A stretch of DNA of 64,000 nucleotides from Clostridiales bacterium. GTDB lineage: Bacteria; Bacillota; Clostridia; Monoglobales; Monoglobaceae. The DNA lies in assembly GCA_019419865.1 (NCBI GenBank), contig JAHZIG010000014.1, forward strand, positions 1 to 64,000, read 5' to 3'. Shown piece after piece: positions 1-5,483 of this stretch. Position numbers and translations under genes: made by a program. Under the pieces are notes generated by a model. That model saw only the letters and a program-made list of their open reading frames with translations, searched no databases and was not told where the DNA came from. How positions within the stretch are numbered: the stretch's first letter is position 1; every line of letters begins with the position of its first letter.

Positions 1-38
1 TGTGATTTTCTTGAAAATTAATCACTACTATATTATAC

Positions 39-181
39 GAGGGATTAGAGATTAGCGAATAGGAGCAGAAAAGGCTGCTATCGCCGTCTATGCGGCTTCT
101 GTAGCGTGATAGGAAACCGGAGTATTCCATCGCTTGCGTAGCCGCTTAGGCGTTGCACGGGCGAATTTCAGCCCCTAATAT
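39..181. repeat. Left arm of interspersed repeat element, copy 1
   Basis: This stretch begins with a degenerate form of the family's terminal motif (GATTAGAG..TTAGCGAATAGG) and continues with a segment that matches the left arm at 2091-2240: GCCGTCTATGCGGC, AGTATTCCA/GTGTTCC, GGCGTT.CACGGGCGAATTT, CCTAATATCTATA. It contains no convincing ORF. It leads directly into the antisense-RNA promoter of the small toxin-like locus. The same left-arm segment precedes both copies of that locus, so arm and locus appear to have been duplicated together. Confidence 0.7.
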
Positions 182-206
182 CTATATCATAATTAATATG
201 TTTGCG

Positions 207-235
207 TTGACAATACAAAAATTTTGATGTATAAT
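207..235 (+). promoter_or_regulatory. Promoter of candidate antisense RNA, copy 1
   Basis: Perfect vegetative promoter: TTGACA at 207-212, 17-nt spacer, TATAAT at 230-235. It points into the 3' end of the opposing small-peptide gene. No ORF with a ribosome binding site follows, so the product is probably a non-coding RNA. The predicted start is near 242, at the head of GCAGAAAAGAGG. Confidence 0.8.
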
Positions 236-268
236 AAAAGCAGAAAAGAGGAGAACCGTTAAACGGTT
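236..268 (-). terminator. Terminator and 3' end of toxin mRNA, copy 1
   Basis: Read on the minus strand, hairpin AACCGTT-t-AACGGTT (268-254) is followed by CTCCTCTTTTCTGCTTTTATT, a T-rich tail. The last part, CCTCTTTTCTGC (251-240), is exactly complementary to the predicted 5' end of the same mRNA (GCAGAAAAGAGG, 471-460). GGCTAACC next to the hairpin is complementary to GGTTAGCC near the 5' end. Pairing of mRNA ends keeps hok-type and related toxin mRNAs inactive, so this may be functional. Confidence 0.5.
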
Positions 269-336
269 AGCCAAAAGAAATGCTAAAATTAAATATGTAG
301 CTGTTTCTCTGGCGAAGAAACGGCTACATTGCTTTT
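242..336 (+). ncRNA. Candidate antisense RNA (antitoxin) to peptide gene 1
   Basis: An RNA starting near 242 would carry a short hairpin (AACCGTT-a-AACGGTT, 254-268) and a longer stem-loop (297-327, GTAGCTGTTTCT pairing with AGAAACGGCTAC) followed by ATTGCTTTT, a modest terminator. It would be about 95 nt and fully complementary to the 3' untranslated region and last codon of the 24-residue peptide gene on the other strand. This is the layout of TxpA/RatA- and BsrG/SR4-type antitoxin RNAs. Both ends are inferred from promoter and hairpin positions. Readthrough of the weak T-tract would extend the overlap over the whole peptide gene. Confidence 0.6.
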
Positions 337-398
337 ATGGAGACTATTATCAAAAAAATGATAACAGATACAATAAACTTAAGTATTGTATTCCACAT
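324..398 (-). CDS. 24-residue hydrophobic peptide, putative type I toxin, copy 1
   Basis: The ATG at 398-396 follows a strong AAGGAGGTG ribosome binding site (405-413). The peptide begins MWNTILKF, has one uninterrupted hydrophobic stretch of Ile/Val/Leu/Phe (about residues 8-19), ends VSIKAM and stops at TAG (324-326). It would form a single membrane helix with a Lys near each end, as expected of a small type I toxin. Copy 2 at 2388-2462 has the same length. Residue changes are mostly conservative (Phe/Val, Val/Ile, Ile/Leu, Met/Ile) alongside several silent changes, which suggests selection on the peptide. Its mRNA has a sequestered ribosome binding site and complementary ends. I do not recognise a named family. 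Ibs/Sib of E. coli is similar in design only. Toxicity is inferred, not shown. Confidence 0.7.
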   Translation of the reverse strand: MWNTILKFIVSVIIFLIIVSIKAM

Positions 399-407
399 AG
401 CTCTCAC

Positions 408-437
408 CTCCTTCCTGTTGCAAATGCAACTTAGGAG
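408..437 (-). promoter_or_regulatory. Stem sequestering the toxin ribosome binding site, copy 1
   Basis: In the minus-strand mRNA, CTCCT (437-433) can pair with AGGAG (412-408) of the ribosome binding site. An inner hairpin GTTGC-attt-GCAAC (430-417) brings them together. Copy 2 keeps the stem (2472-2476 with 2497-2501) and the inner GTTGC/GCAAC stem while the loop bases differ. Masking of the ribosome binding site is usual in type I toxin mRNAs. Confidence 0.6.
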
Positions 438-479
438 ATGGCTAACCGCTCTTCAATTACCTCTTTTCTGCTAACGATA

Positions 480-508
480 ATTATATATCATTCGACAACT
501 TTAGTCAA
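480..508 (-). promoter_or_regulatory. Promoter of toxin mRNA, copy 1
   Basis: On the minus strand: TTGACT (508-503), 17-nt spacer, TATAAT (485-480), with a predicted start near 473. The transcript begins with GCAGAAAAGAGG (471-460), the same 12 bases that begin the opposing antisense RNA, so the two transcription units are inverted images of each other at their ends. Confidence 0.75.
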
Positions 509-583
509 TTTACAATTCTTTTACAAAGTATTCCACTTCCGCATACGTTTCCGTCAGGCGTTAAAACGGCAACTTTCACCCCC

Positions 584-620
584 TATTCGCTATTCGCTAA
601 TTCCTAATCGCTACGTTGCT
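584..620. repeat. Right terminal motif of repeat element, copy 1
   Basis: TATTCGCTATTCGCTAATTC (584-603) followed by CTAATCGCTACGTTGCT is nearly the reverse complement of the motif opening the second element at 2091-2127. The pair therefore act as terminal inverted repeats of about 35 bp. The motif abuts the -35 box of the aspS2 promoter. Confidence 0.7.
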
Positions 621-648
621 TGACAACACAAGCATATTATGGTATTAT
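620..648 (+). promoter_or_regulatory. Promoter of aspS2
   Basis: TTGACA (620-625), 17-nt spacer, TATTAT (643-648). The -35 box starts on the last base of the repeat element's right terminal motif. The leader to the start codon is about 85 nt and shows no T-box features. Confidence 0.6.
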
Positions 649-739
649 AACTTGGATATTCGGCTGTTGAGCGCCGCAATATAGCGGGATTATCGATCCG
701 GGCGGCCGGATCTTAATATATGTTTTAGGAAGTGAGATT

Positions 740-2086
740 ATGAAACTTATTGACTTAGAAAAACACCAGGACAAGTACGATATAGAAAATATCATATCGG
801 ACTTTAAAAGCGGGGCGCTGAAGGACGGGGATACCGTCTCTCTCGAAGGGTCTATCCACAAGATACGCGCTATGCGTAAATTCGCGTTTTTTGTTATACG
901 CACGCCGCGCAGGCTCGTTCAATGCGTCTACGAGCCGACGGAGGGACAAAAGCCGGTCTCGGATTTCAGCGAAGAGGACTGCGTAAGACTCAGCGGGACC
1001 ATAGCCGTGGACGCGAGAAGTCCGCTCGGCTTCGAGATACGCGTTAAGGACATAACGGTCCTGTCGTCGCCGGCCGAGAATCTGCCTATAGTTATAAATA
1101 AGAAGAAACTCGACTGCAACGTCGATATAAAGCTCGACTACAGAGCCGTATCGCTCAGAAATCCCCACGAGAGGGCGTATATAAAGATATTGGACGGGAT
1201 AATGGACGCGTTCTCGACGTTTATGAGAAGCGAGGGCTTTACCGAGTTCGTGCCGCCTAAAATCGTTTCGGCGGGCGCCGAGGGCGGAGCCGATCTCTTT
1301 GAAGTGGACTATTTCGGAGAAAAGGCGTATCTTAACCAGAGCCCGCAGGTGTACAAGCAGATGATGGTCGGCGTGTTCAAAAAGGTCTTCGTCGTAGCTC
1401 CGGTATTCAGAGCCGAGAAACACAGCACGACGAGACATATAAACGAGTTCGAGGGTCTCGACTTCGAGATGGGATTCATAGATTCGTTCGAGGACGTGAT
1501 GGCGGTCGAGGCGAGGTTCATGGTCTACCTTTTCGACTTCCTGAAGAAGAACTACGCGCTCGAGCTTGAGGAGATAGGCGTAGAGCTTCCTGAAATAAAG
1601 CAGATACCGCAGTTTAAGTTTGTCGAGGCGAAGAAGATAGTAGCCGAAAAGTACGGCAGAGAGTTTAGAAACTCCAACGACTTAGACCCGGAAGAGGAGC
1701 GTTTGATCGGCGAATACGTCAAGGAGGAGTACGGCTCGCCGCTGGTGTTCATCACGCATTATCCGTCTAAAAAGAGGCCGTTTTACGCGATGGACGACCC
1801 GGAGGATCCGAAGTATACCTTAAGCTTCGACCTGCTGCTGAACGGCGCCGAGGTCACGACCGGCGGCCAGAGGATACACGATTACCAGACGCAGATCGAC
1901 AAGATGCTCGCGCGGGGTATGGATCCGGACGAATTCAAAGACTTTTTGATGATACACAAATACGGAATGCCGCCGCACGGCGGACTTGGAATAGGTCTTG
2001 AAAGACTCGCGATGAAGCTGCTCGAAGTCGATAACATCAGAACCGTCACGGCTTTCCCGAGAGATATGGGCAGAATTAATCCATAA
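740..2086 (+). CDS. aspS2: Aspartyl-tRNA synthetase, archaeal type (probably non-discriminating)
   Basis: Charges tRNA with aspartate in the cytoplasm. The 448-residue length, an N-terminal OB-fold anticodon-binding domain (about 30-115) and a class II core with motif 2 (FRAEKHSTTRHINEFEGLDFE) and motif 3 (GGLGIGLERLAMKLL, then FPRDMGRINP) match the archaeal/eukaryotic AspRS group. The bacterial GAD insertion, which gives lengths near 590, is absent. Clostridia with such enzymes often use them to make Asp-tRNA(Asn) for amidation by GatCAB; that role is inferred here. The start at 740 has AGGAAGTGAG at 728-737. The gene lies alone between two direct copies of the toxin-like repeat element, so it may have been acquired as a cassette. 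Confidence 0.9.
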   Translation: MKLIDLEKHQDKYDIENIISDFKSGALKDGDTVSLEGSIHKIRAMRKFAFFVIRTPRRLVQCVYEPTEGQKPVSDFSEEDCVRLSGTIAVDARSPLGFEIRVKDITVLSSPAENLPIVINKKKLDCNVDIKLDYRAVSLRNPHERAYIKILDGIMDAFSTFMRSEGFTEFVPPKIVSAGAEGGADLFEVDYFGEKAYLNQSPQVYKQMMVGVFKKVFVVAPVFRAEKHSTTRHINEFEGLDFEMGFIDSFEDVMAVEARFMVYLFDFLKKNYALELEEIGVELPEIKQIPQFKFVEAKKIVAEKYGREFRNSNDLDPEEERLIGEYVKEEYGSPLVFITHYPSKKRPFYAMDDPEDPKYTLSFDLLLNGAEVTTGGQRIHDYQTQIDKMLARGMDPDEFKDFLMIHKYGMPPHGGLGIGLERLAMKLLEVDNIRTVTAFPRDMGRINP

Positions 2087-2090
2087 ACAT

Positions 2091-2240
2091 AGCAACGTAG
2101 CGATTAGGGATTAGAGAATAGCGAATATGAGCCCAAAAGGCTCCTATTGCCGTCTATGCGGCCTCTGAGCCGTTTAAGAAAACGGAGTGTTCCTTTTCGC
2201 ATACGCTTGCGTTTGGCGTTACACGGGCGAATTTTTGTTC
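2091..2240. repeat. Left arm of interspersed repeat element, copy 2
   Basis: Starts five bases after the aspS2 stop with AGCAACGTAGCGATTAGGGA (2091-2110) TTAGAGAATAGCGAATA (2111-2127), the inverted form of the right terminal motif at 584-620. The rest parallels 61-181 with substitutions. It leads into the second antisense promoter. Confidence 0.7.
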
Positions 2241-2272
2241 CTAATATCTATACCATAATTAATGTGTTTGCG

Positions 2273-2301
2273 TTGACAACATAAAAATTTTAGTGTATAA
2301 T
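2273..2301 (+). promoter_or_regulatory. Promoter of candidate antisense RNA, copy 2
   Basis: TTGACA (2273-2278), 17-nt spacer, TATAAT (2296-2301), then AAAAGCAGAAAAGAGG as in copy 1. Both boxes are unchanged while the spacer has diverged. Confidence 0.8.
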
Positions 2302-2307
2302 AAAAGC

Positions 2308-2400
2308 AGAAAAGAGGAAAACCGTTAAACGGTTAGCCAAAAAAATAACTAATTTTTATATAGCCGTTCTTTTAGCTGGAGAGACGGCTATATTGCTTTT
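2308..2400 (+). ncRNA. Candidate antisense RNA (antitoxin) to peptide gene 2
   Basis: Counterpart of the RNA at 242-336. The 5' hairpin AACCGTT-a-AACGGTT is unchanged. The second stem (about 2359-2392, TATAGCCGTTCT with GAGACGGCTATA) differs from copy 1 but keeps its pairing: the outer G-C pair of copy 1 is A-T here and a G-T wobble becomes G-C. Such paired changes support a real RNA structure. Ends are inferred. Confidence 0.6.
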
Positions 2401-2462
2401 ATGGAGACTATTATTAAAAAAATAATAATAGAAATTATTACTTTAAGTAATATCTTCCACAT
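2388..2462 (-). CDS. 24-residue hydrophobic peptide, putative type I toxin, copy 2
   Basis: The ATG at 2462-2460 follows AAAGGAGGTG. The peptide starts MWKILLKV, continues with an Ile-rich membrane stretch and ends VSIKAI, stopping at TAG (2388-2390). Against copy 1 there are seven residue changes, at positions 3, 4, 5, 8, 10, 12 and 24, mostly between aliphatic residues. The invariant half is FLIIVSIKA, the second Lys at 7 and the initial MW. Ribosome-binding-site masking is conserved. Unlike copy 1, a 99-bp insertion with a terminator lies between its promoter and the gene, so this copy may be silent or attenuated. Toxin function is inferred from architecture. Confidence 0.68.
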   Translation of the reverse strand: MWKILLKVIISIIIFLIIVSIKAI

Positions 2463-2505
2463 AGCTCTCACCTCCTTTCTGTTGCCAATGCAACTTAGGA
2501 GATGG

Positions 2506-2604
2506 TAATATAGCTAAGATACGAAAACATTCTGCTCATATTTAATGCGGCTTTATGATATGATCGCTAAAGAAACCCAAAACAAAAAGCAGGCGATGCC
2601 TGCC
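2506..2604 (-). terminator. Insertion carrying a terminator in the toxin leader, copy 2
   Basis: Relative to copy 1, about 99 bases replace CTAAC between GAGATGG and CGCTCTTCAATTAC. On the minus strand the inserted sequence opens with GCAGGC-atc-GCCTGC (2603-2589) followed by TTTTTGTTTT, a good intrinsic terminator about 45 nt after the predicted start. It would stop most transcription before the peptide gene. The other inserted bases show no ORF and no clear new promoter. Confidence 0.6.
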
Positions 2605-2637
2605 CGCTCTTCAATTACCTCTTTTCTGCTAACGATA

Positions 2638-2666
2638 ATTATATATCATTCGACGTAATCCGTCAA
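2638..2666 (-). promoter_or_regulatory. Promoter of toxin mRNA, copy 2
   Basis: Minus strand: TTGACG (2666-2661), 17-nt spacer, TATAAT (2643-2638). The 25 bases around the -10 box and start are identical to copy 1. Confidence 0.7.
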
Positions 2667-2715
2667 TTTACAATTCCTTTACAGAGTATTCCATTTCCTC
2701 AAACATAACCGTTCG

Positions 2716-2941
2716 GCAACGTAGCGATTAGCGATTAGAGAATAGCGATTAGGAAGCCCAAAAGGTTTCTGTAACGTTAAAAACGGCTTCTGTAGCCGAT
2801 TAGGAAAACAAAGACTTCCAATTCCGCTTAATCCCCGTCCGGCGTTAAATCAACCCGTTTCACCACCTATTCGCTATTCGCTAATCTCTAATCGCTACGT
2901 TCGCTAATCGCTAATCGCTACGTTGCTACGTTGCTACGTTA
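2716..2941. repeat. Solo repeat unit with terminal inverted repeats
   Basis: Begins GCAACGTAGCGATTAGCGAT (2716-2735) TAGAGAATAGCGATTAGG and ends with TATTCGCTATTCGCTAATCT (2869-2888) CTAATCGCTACGTT, then a ragged run of CTAATCGCTACGTTGC repeats to 2941. The ends are inverted repeats of about 35 bp around some 115 bp related to the arms of the two larger elements. It has no coding capacity, so it resembles a miniature inverted-repeat element. It lies at the right end of the second toxin-like element. Confidence 0.65.
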
Positions 2942-3043
2942 GTTTACAATTCTCTTACATAACAAAATCCAACGATATATTCTAAAGTCGATATATTCTA
3001 AAGTTCGCAAAATTACGTCAAAGCTTGATCCGCTCGATAGACG

Positions 3044-3409
3044 TTATACGATATTGTAACCTTCGGCTTGCAGCGCGCTGAGCGCTCTGCTGAAATTCTC
3101 TTTCTTCACCAAAATATAATCCGTGTTGTACGTCGATACCACGAATATGCCGATCCGGTTTTCCGCAAGGATCGACGCGATCTTCGATAATATCCCGATC
3201 AAGGAAAAATCCAATACTCCGCGTATTCTAAACGCGTTCCAGCCGTCGTCGCGTTCGACCGTCTCCGGCGGCGTATCCTGCGCGGGACATACCAATGAGA
3301 TCTCTTCGTCCGTCTTGCCTATAAAGTAGAATTTTTTTGTCAGATCGATATCCTTTTCCGTTTTAACTTTACACACCGTTAAATCGTATTCGATTTTCTC
3401 TATTTCCAT
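3044..3409 (-). CDS. ACT domain protein
   Basis: A 121-residue cytoplasmic protein with a double-ACT layout like the CASTOR/ACT_7 group. The C-terminal half, from FSLIGILSKIASILAENRIGIFVVSTYNTDYILVK, is the recognisable ACT ligand-binding fold. Proteins of this kind bind amino acids, but the ligand cannot be read from the sequence. I chose the ATG at 3409, which has GAGGTG six bases upstream; a GTG at 3418 is possible. It follows the ArsR gene by about 40 bp and is likely cotranscribed with it. No terminator is obvious downstream before the repeat region. Confidence 0.75.
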   Translation of the reverse strand: MEIEKIEYDLTVCKVKTEKDIDLTKKFYFIGKTDEEISLVCPAQDTPPETVERDDGWNAFRIRGVLDFSLIGILSKIASILAENRIGIFVVSTYNTDYILVKKENFSRALSALQAEGYNIV

Positions 3410-3450
3410 ATCGTACACCTCGTATATACCTCCGTAAATCTATACGCCTG

Positions 3451-3813
3451 TTATTCGTTTATATGAGTCAGTCCCTGGTCGAATATCGTTTTGACATGGT
3501 CGTCGGCGAGCGAATAGTACACGACCTTGCCTTCCTTTCTGAATTTGACCAGCCGCGCCTGCTTGAGCATTCTGAGCTGGTGCGAGACGGCCGACTGGGT
3601 GACGCCGAGCAGCGCCGCCATATCGCAAACGCACATCTCGTTTGTAAACAGCGCGCACAGGATCTTTACCCTCGTGGTGTCTCCGAATATCTTAAAAAGT
3701 TCCGCCAGGTCGTACAGCGTCTCGTCGTCCGGCATCTCCGCCTTCGCGCGTTCGATCCTGTCCCGGTGTATCGTGTTGTCGCCGCATAATTCGTTATTGT
3801 TTTTATCTATCAA
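3451..3813 (-). CDS. ArsR/SmtB-family metal-responsive repressor
   Basis: A 120-residue winged-helix dimeric repressor that releases DNA when metal binds. The recognition region is CDMAALLGVTQSAVSHQLRML. Two classical metal sites are visible: the alpha-3 motif EMCVCD (Cys61, Cys63, with Cys10 near the N-terminus) as in CadC, and the alpha-5 set Asp104, His106, His117, Glu120 (DDHVKTIFDQGLTHINE) as in SmtB/CzrA, so zinc or cadmium/lead sensing is likely. The start is a TTG at 3813-3811 after AAGAGGCG. No metal transporter adjoins it; the only cotranscribed gene appears to be the ACT-domain gene. Confidence 0.88.
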   Translation of the reverse strand: MIDKNNNELCGDNTIHRDRIERAKAEMPDDETLYDLAELFKIFGDTTRVKILCALFTNEMCVCDMAALLGVTQSAVSHQLRMLKQARLVKFRKEGKVVYYSLADDHVKTIFDQGLTHINE

Positions 3814-3873
3814 TATTATCGCCTCTTAAAAATAGTTTTTCCCGGAATATCTGTTTTTCCAAGAATATTTGTA

Positions 3874-3902
3874 ATGATATATCTGTTTCTTAAATTTGTC
3901 AA
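3874..3902 (-). promoter_or_regulatory. Promoter of arsR-type gene with AT-rich dyad
   Basis: Minus strand: TTGACA (3902-3897), 17-nt spacer, TATCAT (3879-3874). The -10 region overlaps an imperfect dyad (ATAT-cattacaa-ATAT) similar in character to ArsR/SmtB operators, suggesting autorepression. Confidence 0.55.
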
Positions 3903-3924
3903 TAGCTCAAATTTCAGCGCCGAG

Positions 3925-3957
3925 AAAGAAGAAAAAGACCGCCCAAAACGGACGGTC
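3925..3957 (-). terminator. Terminator after oadA
   Basis: Minus strand stem GACCGTCC/GGGCGGTC (3957-3937, one mismatch) followed by TTTTTCTTCTTT. It closes the decarboxylase operon. Confidence 0.7.
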
Positions 3958-3975
3958 GCATGCGTCTTGATTTAA

Positions 3976-5373
3976 TTAAATATAGTGAACGTCGTTTTCT
4001 TCGTCTACCATATCCTTGTCGATCTTATACTTAGCGGCTCTTCTCTGTTCAAAGAACTTGACCGCTACCTGATCGAACAGCGCGTAGGACAATACGTCCT
4101 CCTCCTGCTCTATCCACTCGGCGCACTCTTTCTTGAGCTTCTTGAGCTCCGGCTTGAGCAGATCCGCGGGTCTGCAGGTTATAGCCTTCTCGTTGCCGAT
4201 GATCTTCTTTCTGAAATTCTCGTCGATCGGAACGGGCGTCTTGCCGTATTCGCCCTTGCATATGCCCTTCGTCTCTTTGGAGACCATCTTGTATCTCTCG
4301 CCCATCAGCACGTTGAGCACGGCCTGCGTTCCTACGATCTGGCTGGTAGGCGTAACGAGCGGAGGATATCCTAAGTCCTTGCGCACCTCGGGAATCTCTT
4401 TGAGGACCTCGTCGAACTTATCCTCCTTGCCCTGCTGCTTGAGCTGGGATACCAGGTTTGAAAGCATACCGCCCGGGACCTGATACTTGAGCGTGTTTAT
4501 ATCCACGCCTAAGACCTTCGTGCTCATCAGACCGCTCTCTAAATATTTCTCCCTGAGCGGCTTGAAGTATTCCGATATTTCAGTGAGCAGGTTAAGGTCT
4601 AACCCGGTGTCGTATTCCGTGCCCTGAAGCGTCGCGACGAGCGGCTCCGTCGGCGGCTGTGAAGTTCCGAGCGCCATAGGCGAGAGCGCGCAGTCCACGA
4701 CGTCCACGCCCGCCTCTATCGCCTTGAGGTAGGTCATCGACGCGACTCCGCTGGTGTAGTGGGTATGGAGCTGGATCGGGACCTTTACGGCTTTTTTCAT
4801 AGCCTTTACAAGCTCGTAAGCGTTGTAAGGCGTGAGCAGTCCCGCCATATCCTTTATGCATATGGAATCGGCGCCGCAGTTCTCGTATTCCTTCGCAAGC
4901 TTTACGAAGTATTCGTTGTTATGAACCGGGCTTATCGTGTAGGATATCGCCGCCTGAACGTGTCCGCCCTCTTTCTTGGTCGCGTTTATCGCGGTCTGAA
5001 GGTTGCGCACGTCGTTGAGCGCGTCGAATATTCTTATTATGTCTATACCGTTGGCTATCGATTTCTGCACGAAGTACTCTACCACGTCGTCTGCGTAATG
5101 TCTGTAGCCGAGAACGTTCTGACCTCTAAAGAGCATTTGCAGCTTTGTGTTCGGAGCGGCCTTTCTTATCTTTCTCAGCCTGTCCCAGGGATCCTCGTTC
5201 AGGAATCTCAGGCAGGCGTCGAACGTCGCCCCGCCCCAGACCTCGAGCGAATGATAGCCGACTTTATCCATCAAAGGCAGCGCCGGAAGCATCTCCTCGG
5301 TCGTCATTCTGGTCGCGATCAACGACTGATGAGCGTCTCTGCATATGGTTTCTGTAATTCCAACTTTTGCCAT
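3976..5373 (-). CDS. oadA: Oxaloacetate decarboxylase / pyruvate carboxylase-type carboxyltransferase subunit
   Basis: Transfers the carboxyl group of oxaloacetate to carrier-bound biotin, releasing pyruvate. The 465 residues form an HMGL-like TIM barrel (GITETICRDAHQSLIATRM near the N-terminus, metal ligands in RDAH and LHTHYTSG, the modified-Lys motif CIKDMAG) followed by the conserved PYC-OADA domain (VPGGMLSNLVSQLKQQG). The biotinyl domain found at the end of many homologues is absent; it is a separate gene at 6788-7174. As the last gene of an operon with the membrane pump subunit, a sodium-pump alpha subunit fits better than an anaplerotic pyruvate carboxylase, although no biotin carboxylase gene is in view either way. 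Confidence 0.88.
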   Translation of the reverse strand: MAKVGITETICRDAHQSLIATRMTTEEMLPALPLMDKVGYHSLEVWGGATFDACLRFLNEDPWDRLRKIRKAAPNTKLQMLFRGQNVLGYRHYADDVVEYFVQKSIANGIDIIRIFDALNDVRNLQTAINATKKEGGHVQAAISYTISPVHNNEYFVKLAKEYENCGADSICIKDMAGLLTPYNAYELVKAMKKAVKVPIQLHTHYTSGVASMTYLKAIEAGVDVVDCALSPMALGTSQPPTEPLVATLQGTEYDTGLDLNLLTEISEYFKPLREKYLESGLMSTKVLGVDINTLKYQVPGGMLSNLVSQLKQQGKEDKFDEVLKEIPEVRKDLGYPPLVTPTSQIVGTQAVLNVLMGERYKMVSKETKGICKGEYGKTPVPIDENFRKKIIGNEKAITCRPADLLKPELKKLKKECAEWIEQEEDVLSYALFDQVAVKFFEQRRAAKYKIDKDMVDEENDVHYI

Positions 5374-5397
5374 TAAACAATTCCTCCTATCTTCATT

Positions 5398-5429
5398 TGG
5401 GAGCCTTGATATAACTATTTAGGCTCCCA
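5398..5429 (-). other. Intercistronic hairpin between oadB and oadA
   Basis: A perfect 9-bp stem, TGGGAGCCT/AGGCTCCCA, with a 14-nt loop in the mRNA 25 nt upstream of oadA. No T-run follows on the minus strand, so it is more likely an mRNA processing or stability element than a terminator. Confidence 0.5.
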
Positions 5430-5483
5430 TTTGAATAATTAAACATACAGTATATACTTATCGGTATACGGATCGATCCTGCA

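Noticed and set aside
438..623. Plus-strand ORF of 61 codons after the toxin-like locus
   Set aside because: It runs through promoter and repeat sequence, has no ribosome binding site and is not preserved in the second copy.
649..739. T-box or other riboswitch ahead of aspS2
   Set aside because: The leader is short and lacks the T-box bulge sequence, specifier arrangement and terminator.
39..2941. Insertion sequence
   Set aside because: Terminal inverted repeats exist but no transposase ORF lies between them, so the elements were recorded as repeats.
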